A DNA stretch of 64,000 nt from Pyropia yezoensis (taxonomy: Eukaryota > Rhodophyta > Bangiophyceae > Bangiales > Bangiaceae). Numbering within the stretch: the stretch's first letter is position 1; each line of letters starts with the position of its first letter. Positions 1 through 11,429 of this stretch are shown one piece after another. The stretch is from assembly GCA_009829735.1 (NCBI GenBank), contig CM020618.1, positions 21,623,346 to 21,687,345 on the forward strand, written 5' to 3'. The position numbers and the translations under genes were made by a program. Below the pieces are notes generated by a model, which saw only the letters and a list, made by a program, of their open reading frames with translations, was not told the DNA's origin and made no database searches.

Positions 1-3000
1 TCATCGCTTCTGTGGAGCGATCGTGGGTCAACTCGTGTCAGGGTCCGAGGCGCTAGCACACGCATTGTTAGCGCCCTTGAGGCCCTATCTTTCCAGATGT
101 GCACGCGTGCATGAATGTACGATTGATGATCTCTGGTCCGATGTGACATGGTCGGGGTGCTTGGATCACAGACTGCCTCGCGGAAGTGGAGCCACCTCTC
201 ACCTGTGCTTGATCCCTCGCCTTTCATGTAGAAAGAGATTCTCAGTGCACGTCATTTGTGAGCTGCTTTGTTCTTTCTGCATCGCTCACCCATTCTCGGG
301 CATCCGCTGGCGCAGAACAATTCTCAAAGAAACTTTCCAAATTTTGTCCGATGTGGACAAGAACAAGGCCAAAAAGCCAATAACCTAAGCAGGGCCTCAA
401 TGAACTTTTTTCTGCTCAGTGATATTAGATCCCGCGGCTGCCTTGTCGAGCAAACCAAAATGGTGTGCCCCCATAGGCCAGAATCGCGTGTGCAACGCCT
501 CTAACCTCCGAGATAAAGTATGGGCTAACGAAGATGTCTTCAGAAAAAGCCGCAGACAGTGCCAAAAACTCAGCTCTTCACTGCTTCCTGGAAGCTGAGA
601 TCGATCGATTTGGGACAGTCTTGAAGAAACTATTGGGAAACTTTCCGTGGCGATCATGGAATTGCCCTGAGCACGACCCAAAACATATACGGGAGTATCC
701 AACCCGAGCTTTTCTTGGCACAAAATACTGTGCCTTTTCTTAGAAAAAGTCAGGACACATTTCTGGGTTGCCGAGAGCAGTTGTGAAATATCTGACGCTG
801 CATGTAACGCGAAGAGAAGTCCTGCCAGCCAGGGAACTTGGTCTGGAAGATCTTTCGAATGCTTCTTCTGTCGTGTCCTAACATTCTTGCCATGTGTTGT
901 GGCGGAACTGACGCACTCCTGTCGCCGACTCTATCCAGGACAAACCTCGAAAATGTTCCCCGGAGATGTCTGGCTTCAGTTCTCACGGCTGTTCTGAGAG
1001 CAGCTTGTACCCTTTTTGTAGTTAACGAGTACGTTGCACCTCGTACTGTTCTCGCGGCCATTTCGCGTTGCTCGCCCCGATAGTTTCGCGAGCAACTCAA
1101 AAGTGCTGAGGCACACGAGCGGGCGCACCAGGCCGGTTGGTTCTATGGCTGGGCCACCCACTCTTCGAGAAATGGTGAACGTGTGTACGACGAAGCAGCT
1201 CACCATCCATCTCCGGCACTCCCAAAGAAGAGTGGACTTATTGCTGATAGCTCCCCGGAGCGAGAGCAAATAGCGAAAGAGACGAGCAAACAGGTATCTC
1301 GGGTGGGACTGACGGCAGGAAATCGCCGGCAACACCGCATCAGCGCTCTAGATAAGCTTCCCCACATTATGCTGGTTCTTTTCGGTTAAACTTTACTCTT
1401 TCCTTGTGGGGAGAGACCGCGAGGGCGGCAAGGAGGCCGTCCGCACTGACTGTGAGTGAGTGAGCTCCTTGAAAGGCGCGAAAGATGAACATGCGACCTC
1501 AGCCATTCCAGATTGGTCACAGCCGGCTTGATAGTGTATGCTACAGGGCGGCAGCGAGGTCAGGTCAACTCGAGCAAAAAACAGTAGATTAAATTTTATT
1601 GTCGAAATTTAATATATTAATCTATAGGTCAAAATATCTGGGATGAAAAAGTCCCTCTTTTTCCATCCATGGTGGGCAGTCGACTTGATCCGGGATCACA
1701 ATCTGTGCGACAATTCACAGACTGCGGATATGCGTGCTCTTTCGGATGATACTCAACTATTTTAGCGTGCACTTGTTGTCTTCAAGTTTTTTCGGTCGAA
1801 GCGCTTCACGCCGCGGGACACCAGGCGCCGCCGGGCATGTCGTGTGCATGGTAAGAGCAGCGGGCACTTAATGGCCTTGAGGAGGGGGGAAAGGGGTGTC
1901 CGCCAACGTGGCCCACCACTAGTTTCTCGCTTCACAAAAGACGCGAGCGTCGCGTCTGGCATGACTGATGCGGCTCAGAACCCTCACGCCAGAAAGCGAA
2001 CAGCCCATGATGCAGAGCGAACACCACCACAAGCGTCCCAAATTGTTTCGTCATAGAGATACACCACAGTTTCGCCGAGGGCAAGAGTCTAATGAATCTA
2101 TTTCGCCCAGACCAGTCGTTACAGTGCCCATCAACAGATCCCACATGTCAACCAAACGCCCCGGTCGCCCAAGGGCATCCCACATCGGACCATGAACGCA
2201 GTTTAAACCCCTGTCGACACAAGAAAAACACTGCCCGCGGAGCCATCACCCCTGCAGCTAACCAAGGCGCGTCTTCAAAGATGTAACAACGTTTTTTTCA
2301 AGAAATGCGGACGGTCTGATCGAGTTCAGATCGCAGACATTTTTTAATCGATATTGTCAGCTTCAGATATACGTGCACTCCTTCAGAAGCTGCGAGTAGC
2401 AGACTTGCAAAAAAAATCCCGAGCAGTTCTAGTCATCACGTTCCCAGACTCTCATCCTTCAGGATCCATGTTCTCAGAACGACTCCGAGAGTGTGTGCGC
2501 CGATCATTCTTCTACTTCTGAGAATAATTTTCAGGGATCTTCTTGAGAATGCATGGGAGGCAATGTCGCCGCTTCGTTGAATGGGTGATCTTGAGTAGAT
2601 ACTACTCGTTATCTTTGGTTGTTGAGCTGTTCTGCAAACCTTTTTTTTGAATAGTCTCGCACGCCACTGTGCTGTGCACTCATCGGTGTTCCCGAACTCC
2701 GTACATACAGGAATATGTACAGGCAATCTCAACAACGCTTGCGGAACACTCGAAGCATGTATCTAGCTAGATACCTATCTACAATTTAGATACCGAAACC
2801 AATATACTAAGTTAACATTGCTAACATCGCAGCGACTTCCGTAAGCCTTTCAAATAACCGAACCGGGCCGCGAGCGCGACGCGGCCCTCGAGCGCGACGG
2901 ACACGCTGGGAAAGGGGGCACTGCGCTGTGGTGGTGCACCTCGCTTCATCAGTCGTGCTCGTCGACGGGCGAGACTAAACCTAGCTGAGGCCAGGCTCAA

Positions 3001-3390
3001 CGCTGCCTGAGGGTCGCGGGGGCTGCTCGAGGGGATGGAAAACAGGGAGGTTGCCCCAACCAAACGCTGCCTGCAGGTGGAGTTACTGACCGCACGGCCA
3101 GCCTATCGGGCAGTGCCGGGGCAGGCGGGGGGCGGGGAGGGGGCGAGGGACGTGCGCGACGCTCATGTTTGGCATGCTTAGCGTGGCCGTAGGTGTGCCC
3201 TCTTTGTACAAAGGTTTCGTGTCTCACGGAAGCGGCGTCACGTGAGTCTTCACTGCCGCCGCTTCGGCACCGCCCAAAAGCCGCCACGAGCCCCTGGGAA
3301 CAGCGAGCCGCAATGCGTTGTCGTCAGTCCACCAAACAACGTTCCAGTTCGGTCCCCCCTGTCCCTCCCTCATTCATTCCCCTGCACGTC
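1..3390. other. Gene-poor lower-GC stretch
   Basis: I see no supportable gene here. Every open frame is short, most lack an ATG and none shows a recognisable domain. Composition differs from the rest of the window: GC is clearly lower to about 2.8 kb, with an AT-rich patch near 1575-1640 and short direct and inverted TAGATA/CTAGATACC motifs near 2757-2795. From about 2850 the sequence turns GC-rich towards the F-box gene. It could be old decayed transposon or plain intergenic DNA; the sequence does not decide. Confidence 0.5.
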
Positions 3391-4875
3391 CTACGTGTGC
3401 ACGATGGGCAGGAGGACGCCGAGCACCAGGCTGGGCGACCACTGCACTGCAATCACCCCACCAGTGGGGTTCATCGCATTCTCCCCAAAGTGAAACGCCA
3501 ACGCCGGGCGGTCGCCAAGGACCTCCTCAATCGCCGTAAACGCTGCTCCGTGGGTGGCGCGCATCGCGGGGGACCACTCGTCCCGCATTGCGTGGTTGCG
3601 GCTGCGCTCCAGGCTCAGCACGTGACGCATGGCTGGGCCCGACACGTAGGTGCGGAAGAGCTCGCCTGCAGGTCGGCCACTCCAGGGTTGCCGCGCGTTG
3701 GCCGGGTCTGGCCGCACGCCCCCGACGCGTGGGGCGATAGGCGCCCGTGCGTGCGTGTCGGCACCTGCGGCGACCATCAGCGCGTCCGCGGCGGCGACGA
3801 CGGCCTCCTTCGTCGCACCCGCAACGGGCCAAATGATGGATCCGGGCGTGACGCGCACCGCCAGCAGGTGCCACTGGGTGTTCAGCGCCTCCGTGCCCCA
3901 CCCACAGTCACAATGGAAGTGTCGCGCAGAGTGGACTGCTGCGGCCGCGCGGGAGAGGGTGGCCAGCCCGGTGTAGATGGTGTGGGGGTCGTCCTCCCAA
4001 GTCGCTTCGCCAGGGTGACCAGCGGCCGCGGCCCTGGCACCCGGCGCCGTCATCCTGGTCCCGCTGGCTCGGTTGTCGACATACAGGAAGGAGCCTACTG
4101 GCCGGCGGGCTCCGGCCGCACCCTCGTGGACTTCCTCCATGTCATCAGCGCCATCTTGGGCTGCATCCTCTCCACCGGCGTCGTCTGGGACTGACTCCAC
4201 ATCGACGGCGTCCTCTTGGGCCGAATCATCTCCGTCGGCGTCCTCTTGGCCTGAATCTTCTCCGTCAGCGCCCTCTTGGGCTACATCCTCCTGATCCGCG
4301 GCTACTTCCTCTTCGTCCGCATCGTCTGGGACTGCGTCTTCATCGTCAGCGCCCACAGGGGCGAACTCCTCTTGGTCAGCGCCCTCTTGACCGGACTGCC
4401 CATCACCTGCCAACCACACAGCCCCCGTCTCCCACGTGGGCGGGCCGCCATCCCGCGTGGGCTCGCCGTATTCTTCCACCTCGCCCGCCACCATCTCCGA
4501 ACTCTCAAGTTGGGCGACGGCGCTGTCTACGACCGCCGACGGCACCGCTGGCAGCACCCCCTCCACCCACCCTCGCACCAATGCCAGGGGGGGTTCAAAT
4601 GCTACCTCATCCGTGTCTTCCCCGTACGAATCGTCCCAGTAGCAATAAAATTCCGTCTCCCACTCGGTGGAAAATTGGGGTAGGGGCGTCAGGTCCACCT
4701 GCTTGGCCAGCAGGGCGCGCCACATTGGGGAGGACGGGGCTGTGGCGGCCGCTAGGCGGCGACACGTCTGGGACAGCGACCGCAGGGACCACGGGTCGGC
4801 GACGGCAACGAGGACCAACTCGAGTATCTCTGACGGGAGGTCCATCAGACACAGGGGTCGGAGAGGGGGCGCCAT
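3391..4875 (-). CDS. F-box protein with acidic repeat region
   Basis: Single-exon ORF of 494 aa. The ATG at 4875 is the first one just before the domain; the frame stays open upstream to 5316 but that part looks non-coding. Residues about 10-60 form a classic F-box: L-P-x-E-I-L-E-L-V-L, then S-L-S-Q-T-C-R-R-L and M-W-R-A-L-L. F-box proteins bind Skp1 in SCF ubiquitin ligases and bring in substrates through their C-terminal part. Residues about 135-260 are strongly acidic with degenerate 9-11 aa repeats of the Q-E-D-A-D-G-D-D-S type. The C-terminal ~230 aa is ordered-looking (Trp, Tyr, a C-D-C-G motif) but I cannot name a domain; it is not LRR, Kelch or WD40. The gene lies just outside the nested transposon block, so it is probably a host gene. 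F-box call fairly sure, substrate unknown. Confidence 0.72.
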   Translation of the reverse strand: MAPPLRPLCLMDLPSEILELVLVAVADPWSLRSLSQTCRRLAAATAPSSPMWRALLAKQVDLTPLPQFSTEWETEFYCYWDDSYGEDTDEVAFEPPLALVRGWVEGVLPAVPSAVVDSAVAQLESSEMVAGEVEEYGEPTRDGGPPTWETGAVWLAGDGQSGQEGADQEEFAPVGADDEDAVPDDADEEEVAADQEDVAQEGADGEDSGQEDADGDDSAQEDAVDVESVPDDAGGEDAAQDGADDMEEVHEGAAGARRPVGSFLYVDNRASGTRMTAPGARAAAAGHPGEATWEDDPHTIYTGLATLSRAAAAVHSARHFHCDCGWGTEALNTQWHLLAVRVTPGSIIWPVAGATKEAVVAAADALMVAAGADTHARAPIAPRVGGVRPDPANARQPWSGRPAGELFRTYVSGPAMRHVLSLERSRNHAMRDEWSPAMRATHGAAFTAIEEVLGDRPALAFHFGENAMNPTGGVIAVQWSPSLVLGVLLPIVHT

Positions 4876-5661
4876 GCCGCGCCGTCCAGCGTGTGAGGTC
4901 GACGCTCCGAACGCCAAACGCGGGGGCCGCTGGCCAAAACACACCAGCGGAAGATTCAGGCGGGGGATGAGGCTGGCCCAGCGGCGGCTGCGCGGAGACC
5001 GTCTGCCGACAGCAGCCGTCCAGGGCAACGCCCCGACTGTCGTCCAGTCGCCGCCCGCACAGTACACAACCGCACGGCGCTTGGCGGTAGGGGTGAGGGA
5101 GAACCGAGGGGGGCAAGAAAAATCCAAGGGAGGACAGAGGGGAGGGGCTTGACCCGTTCGTGAACGGCAGCACGTCGTGCAGCTGTGCCGGGGGTTTTCC
5201 CGTGAGAGATGAGAGGGGACCGGCAAGGACGACGCGGACGCCGCCCATCCATGGTCACCCGCGGAATTCGATGTCAGGCGACTGCCAGCGCCTCCAGTAG
5301 GCGATATGGATGCCACCAGCAGAGGGCCACGGCGGCAGCCATCCTCATGGTGGGCACAAAGGGGAGCGGGGGGGGACGAGGCGGTGGCCAGGCACCCTCA
5401 CCACGGGGCGGTCGCGTAGCGGCTGCCGTCGAGCGTCTCGTGGCGCACCGGCACGGCGCCTGGCTCTGGTGCTCTCGCAGAGCATGTCTATCAGAGCGCG
5501 TCGCGTCGACCGCGTCTGCTCCGGTAGGCCACGTGGGGTGGCGCGCCCCGCGCGAGGAGCGGTGCGCTCACGTGCCCACTACCGTGAACTCCCCGTGCGG
5601 GGTCGACCCCCTCGACGGGACCATAGGACATCCGGATACGGTGGAGAGGGGTTGGGTTGGC
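4876..5661. other. Upstream region of the F-box gene
   Basis: GC-rich region holding the presumed 5-prime UTR and promoter of the minus-strand F-box gene. I see no TATA box or other gene. It ends where the outer terminal-inverted-repeat element begins. Confidence 0.35.
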
Positions 5662-5737
5662 ATTCTCGGGGTGGGGTTGGGTGAGGTCGCACCACATCGC
5701 ACGAGAGCGCAGCCAATAGCTGGCCACGGTTCGGTCA

Positions 5738-7897
5738 GGCCACCGCCAGGTGTATACGCGGCGAGGGTGGGGTCGGGATAGAGCGGGACTCACAACTGTG
5801 GCAATTCCAAGTACAGCTGTGAACTTGAACGGACCAGAACAGGGGGCGCCAAAAAAAAGAGCGCGCACGCGCGCCAAAAAAGAGCGCACACCCGGCCAGC
5901 CAAAAAAAGCCAGGGCGCACCCACCACACCTGCCCATCGTCGACGTCGTCACCCCCCCCCCCTCCTCCCCCCCCGCAATCCACCATCGTCGTCACCCTCC
6001 CCCCCACCGTCGTCGTCACCCTCCCCCCCACCGTCGTCGTCATCCCCCCCCCCGCTGTCCGTTGTCGTCGCCACCCCCCCCCACCCATCCGTCGTCCGCA
6101 TCGCCCTCCCGTCGTCGTCGCCACGCCCCGTCCATCCATCGTGTGAGTCGTCCTGTGTTCTGTCGTTAACACCCCCCGCCCACCGTCAACGTGGCCTCTC
6201 CCCCCCAATCCGTCGTTTTCACCGCCCCCCCCTCGGCACCCGTCGCCCATGCGTCTCTCCCTCATCCGTGGTCGCCGCCCCCCCCCCCCCTCCCCTCCAC
6301 AATTGCTTGCCCTCCTCTCTTTTTCGTCGTGTCCTCATTTTGGCTTCACCTCCGCAACGCTTGACCGCCAGTGCTATCCCCTGCTTCTCTCTGCTTCTCG
6401 CTGCCACCTCTGCTTTCTCAGGAGTCTGCCGTGCCTTTTGTTTGTGTTTTTGCGTCCGCCTGGGTAGAGGCCAGTGCCGTCCATGGTGCCTGCCATGCCG
6501 CCACTGGCACCCGGTTCCAGCTTCGCTGCTTTTGGGAAGCGAATATCGGTGGCCTGTCGAAGTGAGCAAGAAAACAGAGTTAAGGGCTGGCCCTGCAGCC
6601 ACTGGCCCTGCGGCCACTGTAGGGCATTTTACCGCCGCCTCCACGCTACCCACATCCCATATGCTGCCCCCCTCCTCTTCCTCCCGCAAAGTGTTCCACC
6701 CCTCCAACATCGATGGTCCTCAGCGGACACTCACCTCCCCCGTCATCGCGCGTCTACGCGCGCTTCTGCCTTGCGTTGTCCCCCCACCGTATAGGCCGGC
6801 CACAAACAGAACGCAGTCCAGCTTATGTATCGCTCGAATGGGCCAGACGAGAGCAAGCCCCTGTGGACGGAACAAGGGGTTCACGATGACACGCGAGACA
6901 CAGGATGAGGCGGACAAAAACGCCCATCATGACCAAGTTTGTCGGAAGGAAAGAGCACGACAAAAGTGGACATGAACCTGATAGGACGGCAGCGGTAGCG
7001 CTATCGCGGAGAAAGAGTACAAGGAGGAGCCAAGAAAAAACAACACCAAGTGCGAGGGTTGCTGAGTCGACCAGAACATGGCATAGGCAAATACCTACAC
7101 CGGGAGACAGCGACAACAGCAAGAGCAGAAAAACAAACGAGAAAAATCGTCAAAAGATGGGCGCGCAGGGCGGTGGAAAACAGGAAAGAGTCCCACACGC
7201 GACAAACGGCAGCGCAGAAGGAGAGTGGCTGGGAGAGGTAACACAAGAAGGGGAGAGCACCACTGCAGGGGGGGACGCGACGCTCGTGGGAGCCAAAAGT
7301 GATGAGGTGGGCGCGGGGACAGCGATAGCATCGAGAACAGCGGGGTGAGAAAAGTGGGGCGGAGGGGGGGTGACGACGACAAAATAAAGCGGGGGCGCGG
7401 ATGACGGCAATGGATGCCAGGGGGGGGGGGCGGAAACAACGGTGGGGGGGGGGGGGGGTGTCAAAAACGACAGAAGAAACGACGACGCCACGCTGGATGG
7501 ACGGGGGGCGTGGCCACGACGACGGGAGGGCGATGCGGACGACGGATGGGTGGGGGGGGGTGGCGACGACAACGGACAGCGGGGGGGGGGGTGACGACGA
7601 CGGTGGGGGGGAGGGTGACGACGACGGTGGGGGGGAGGGTGACGACGATGGTGGATTGCGGGGGGGGAGGAGGGGGGGGGGGTGACGACGTCGACGATGG
7701 GCAGGTGTGGTGGGTGCGCCCTGGCTTTTTTTGGCTGTCCGGGTGTGCGCTCTTTTTTGGCGCGCGTGCGCGCTCTTTTTTTTGGCGCCCCCCTGTTCTG
7801 GTCCGTCCAAGTTCACAGCTGTACTTGGAATTGCCACAGTTGTGAGTCCCGCTCTATCCCAACCCCACCCTCGCCGCGTGTACACCTGGTGGTGGTC
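5738..7897. mobile_element. Foldback element with ~400-bp inverted arms
   Basis: The arms at about 5738-6139 and 7494-7897 are near-perfect inverted copies, beginning around the CCAGGTGTA motif. They contain C-rich (on the right G-rich) simple repeats with GTCGTCGTCA units. Weaker similarity continues inward past 6190. The 1.35-kb centre has no recognisable protein. Long inverted arms and no transposase suggest a non-autonomous foldback or Mutator-like element, but no convincing target duplication was seen, so the type is not fixed. It sits inside the outer element, 17 bp from HARB1. Confidence 0.7.
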
Positions 7898-7914
7898 TTC
7901 TGTGCTTCCTGTAA

Positions 7915-7934
7915 GGGCGTACCCACCAACGTGA
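7915..7934 (+). repeat. HARB1 left TIR
   Basis: GGGCGTACCCACCAACGTGA, preceded by TAA. It pairs with the right TIR with one mismatch. Confidence 0.9.
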
Positions 7935-8127
7935 CCAACGGCGCATATTTGCCCATATTCGTGCCACGTGTGCGCCACGTGGCGCTTGTGACTAAACGTG
8001 GCACAGTTTGAGGTCTCCACCAACGTCGCGCTGACTCAAACGGTCCAAAAACGTCGTGTGAACCGAATGTAGTTCGCTATATTTATATCAAGTCATGTGT
8101 GCCACGTGGGCGGTCGGATGGCTCTCC

Positions 8128-8196
8128 GATAGTCCATTGACTATCGGCGTGACCAACGGAGGCCCCGTTAGTCACGCCGATAGTCAATGGACTATC
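8128..8196. repeat. HARB1 subterminal hairpin
   Basis: Two 32-nt arms (8128-8159 and 8165-8196) around a 5-nt loop with one mismatch. Each arm also contains a smaller palindrome (GATAGTCC and GACTATC). The arm repeats the 12-mer CGTGACCAACGG found next to the left TIR at 7930-7941, so it may be an extra transposase-binding site. Confidence 0.85.
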
Positions 8197-8871
8197 CATT
8201 TCAGCCCGATTCAAGCTCCACACGTGGCATATTGACACATATTCGCGTTTCGTTCGCAGAACAGTACTCTCTGCACAAAGTCGCATGTTTGCTTCGACTA
8301 AGATAAATTGGAAGCAACCGTGTGGCAAGAAATATGCGCCCAAGGTGGCGTGTCTGGACACCCCGGATCCCGGCGCCTTCGGGCGAGGACGCGCTCGGAG
8401 GCACGCGTCGTTGCACTCGCAATGTACTGTCACATGGCGACTTCGCCAGGCACCTCCTTGAAGCGCCAGCGCTGTGCCAGCCACACGTGAGAATCTGGTT
8501 AACAACGGCACTCAGTGGTGCTCCCTTGCCTGACGACGCTGCAACGTTCTTTTGCCTCGGTAGCCTCATTGCTGGTCTCGTGTGGCACCCACAAGAACAC
8601 CGAGGCACGCACTCCGTAGTTCCCGCCCGGTGGCGCCAGACCCCCCCCATTCCCCAGTTCGTGCCACCCTTCAGGTTGACCTTCCCCACCAGCAAAGATT
8701 GTACGGCCCACAGGCGTTCCCCGCAAAATTCCAGGGTGCATGTACTCTCCTGCTATTGGCCGCGCGACCCCGCCACTCAACGGCCGCACCCGGCGGCCCT
8801 GCTGCGTTCTGGGGCACCCCCCCGTCCGACCGCCCCCCACCCCCCTCGCAGTGCCTCGCACGGAGGTTCCC

Positions 8872-9080
8872 TCCCCGCCTCACCCCCCACCTGGAGCCGT
8901 TCTGGGGCGTGTGCCCCTCCAGCAGCCCCCCGCCCGCCTCCCAGGGCCGCGCGCGCCGGTCCCCCCCCCGCCACACCCCCCACCTGGAGCCGTTCTGGGG
9001 CGTGTGCCCCTCGCGCAGCCCCCCGCCCCCTCCCAGGGCCGAGCACGGCGGTCCCCCCCCCGCCACACGCCCTGTGGGCC
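8872..9080. repeat. Two tandem ~103-bp repeats upstream of the HARB1 transposase
   Basis: Two adjacent copies share the core CTGGAGCCGTTCTGGGGCGT and a C-rich tail. The same kind of short array, with different sequence, lies upstream of the HARB2 transposase. The whole 8200-9451 interval has no convincing gene and is probably the promoter and leader of the transposase. Confidence 0.75.
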
Positions 9081-9451
9081 CGACCGGTCAGGCAACACGG
9101 CCTGCGCCACCGCGACCCACCACTCTGACGGGGACCCCTGGCCAGGGGTCGTCGCCGTGGTGGCGTCCAGCGCTGTCCTTCCCTCCTCTTCCGTCGCGCC
9201 ACGCCTGTACGTGCACCGCCTCCCTCTGCCGCGCGTGGGCCGTGCGAGTGCGCTTTTATTCTTCCTGGTTGATGAGGCGGCTGTGCAGCAGTGTGTCCTT
9301 GCGCGCTGGGTACTGACACGTCTGTGCCTCTTTTTACGTCGTGCCCATCTTTTTTTCGATGTCTTTCCGGTCTGTGTTGCGTTTTGATTGTTTGTGCGTT
9401 GTTTGTGTGTTGACTGTATTTTTTCCTAGACCTCTTAGGCAGGGAGCGCCT

Positions 9452-11227
9452 ATGGACTCAGACGATGACGAGGACGCTATCGTCGCCCTCGCCACCCACC
9501 GACACATGACCACACTGCGCTTGCTACATCTGCGCGTCTTGAGGTCGCGCATTTATCGCAGGCACCGGGGCTCCATCCCCGGCCGGCGCGGCAACAAACG
9601 TCGCGACTTTTCTGATGCGGTGCGGCGCATACGCGAGCATTACTTTGGATTGGACGGGCAGGAGCCCGTGTACGATGAGAAGGACTTCGAGCGGCGCTTC
9701 CGTGTGCCGCGTATTGTCTTCTCCCGTATCTACAACGCCATCAAGACTGAGCCCTGGTGGCAGCAGCGACCAAACGCCACCGGCCGGCCACAAGCCCACC
9801 CTCTGCAAAAGCTTATTGGCGCCTTTCGTGTTCTTGCATATGGGGAGTGCATGGACCGCGGCGACGAGTATGTCGCGTTGAGCAAGACGACGATCTCCTT
9901 GGCAACCAATCGGCTGGTGGCCTTTATTCTGCGCACATACCAGGACGAGTACTTGCGGGCGCCGACCTTGGAGGACCTGAGGCGCATCATGCGTCGCAAC
10001 GCTGAGAGGGGCCTGCCAGGATGTATTGGCAGTCTGGACTGCTCCCACTGGGAGTGGAGCACATGCCCCACTGCACACGCCGGCATGTACCAGGACCGGC
10101 ACGGGAAGCGCACGGTCGTGCTGGAGACCGTCTGTGATGAAGACATGTGGATCTGGCACATCTACGCCGGGGCACCTGGCAGCAATAATGACCTCAATGT
10201 GCTTGCGCACAGCCCGCTCATGACCAAGGTGACCCAGGGGCGTTGGCCCCCGTCTGGGCTGTCTTTTTCTGTGAATGGGACCCGCTTTCGCATGCCTTAT
10301 TACCTCGTGGACGGGATATACCCGCGCTATGCTTTCCTCATGTCGCCGCATGCAGAGCCCTCCACTGACAAAGAGCGTGCTTTTAACCGCCTGCAAGAGG
10401 CGTTACGGAAGGACGTTGAGCGTCTCTACGCCGTACTGACGCGCCGCTTTAATGTAGCTCTGTACCCTGCCCGTGCCCACTCTGTGTCTAACCTCATCTG
10501 TACCGCCAAGGCGATTGCCATTTTGCACAACATGGTTACTGAGCAGCGCCGTGATAGGTACGTGTCGCGCTCTCGCCCAGGGTATGGACAGGGAGGACCA
10601 GATGTAGGGGAAGGTGAGGGCACGGAGAGCGGCGATGGAGGAGATGGCGGCGGAAGCATTGATGGAGCAGACGGCGGTGGAAGCGGCTCTGGAGGTGGCC
10701 GACATGACGGAGCCGCCCCACAGTCTCAACGCGGTGGAGGACGTGCAGACGGTGGCGATAGAGGTGCAGCTGTAATTGCAGGTGCGCCGGGTGGAGTTGG
10801 GGAAGAACCGGGTGGAGTGGAAGAGGGAGTGGGTGGCGTGGCAGGGGGAGCGGATGAAGTGGGAGGGGGTGGCGGCGGTGGGGGTGCATCTGGAGGTGGT
10901 GGGAGAGGGGGTGGCAGCGGTGGGGGTGGTGGGGGTGCACCTGGAGGTGGGGGGGGAATGGGTAGCAGCGGCGGGGGTGCCCCCGGAGGTGGAGGGGCAG
11001 CTGATGGAGGGGGAGGGGGCGGGGTCGGCGGTGCTGGGGCACTCGGGGTCGGAGCCGGACCGGGTCCAGCGCACACCCCGGCCGGCGATCCGGCGGAGGG
11101 GTTGTTGCTCCAGGTGCTCATGTCCTGGTCCAACGCAACGGACAGGGACGTGCATGCGGCGCTGAAGGGCTGCCTCACCGAGCACGTCTGGCAGCACCGC
11201 GACCGCTTCCTCCATCCCTATCAGTAG
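9452..11227 (+). CDS. PIF/Harbinger DDE transposase (HARB1)
   Basis: Single-exon ORF of 591 aa starting at ATG 9452, just before the acidic M-D-S-D-D-D-E-D. It belongs to the plant-transposon/DDE_Tnp_4 type nuclease that cuts and rejoins the element at TIRs. The catalytic triad is visible: D in G-S-L-D-C-S-H-W (about residue 195), D in G-S-N-N-D-L-N-V-L (about 245) and E in K-D-V-E-R-L-Y (about 325). After about residue 370 comes a ~170 aa Gly-rich linker, then a short ordered tail (D-V-H-A-A-L...V-W...L-H-P-Y) that recurs in the other two transposases here. No break in the frame. The convergent Myb/SANT-like gene is its expected partner. Confidence 0.93.
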   Translation: MDSDDDEDAIVALATHRHMTTLRLLHLRVLRSRIYRRHRGSIPGRRGNKRRDFSDAVRRIREHYFGLDGQEPVYDEKDFERRFRVPRIVFSRIYNAIKTEPWWQQRPNATGRPQAHPLQKLIGAFRVLAYGECMDRGDEYVALSKTTISLATNRLVAFILRTYQDEYLRAPTLEDLRRIMRRNAERGLPGCIGSLDCSHWEWSTCPTAHAGMYQDRHGKRTVVLETVCDEDMWIWHIYAGAPGSNNDLNVLAHSPLMTKVTQGRWPPSGLSFSVNGTRFRMPYYLVDGIYPRYAFLMSPHAEPSTDKERAFNRLQEALRKDVERLYAVLTRRFNVALYPARAHSVSNLICTAKAIAILHNMVTEQRRDRYVSRSRPGYGQGGPDVGEGEGTESGDGGDGGGSIDGADGGGSGSGGGRHDGAAPQSQRGGGRADGGDRGAAVIAGAPGGVGEEPGGVEEGVGGVAGGADEVGGGGGGGGASGGGGRGGGSGGGGGGAPGGGGGMGSSGGGAPGGGGAADGGGGGGVGGAGALGVGAGPGPAHTPAGDPAEGLLLQVLMSWSNATDRDVHAALKGCLTEHVWQHRDRFLHPYQ

Positions 11228-11429
11228 ATAAACCCCACGCCCTTGTTTTGTTTGCGTATTTCTCCTATTCACTTCCATCACTGCAGCGCAACAAAATTTG
11301 AGGACTCCTTGAGCCCACGTCGGTGCGGGGGGGGACGACGTGGTGTCGGTTTTCGCGGCCGCGCCTGTTGGCGAGGCGCGGCGGTGACGACAGCGCGGCT
11401 GTGGTGGCAGCCGCGGTTCTGGTTCGAAC

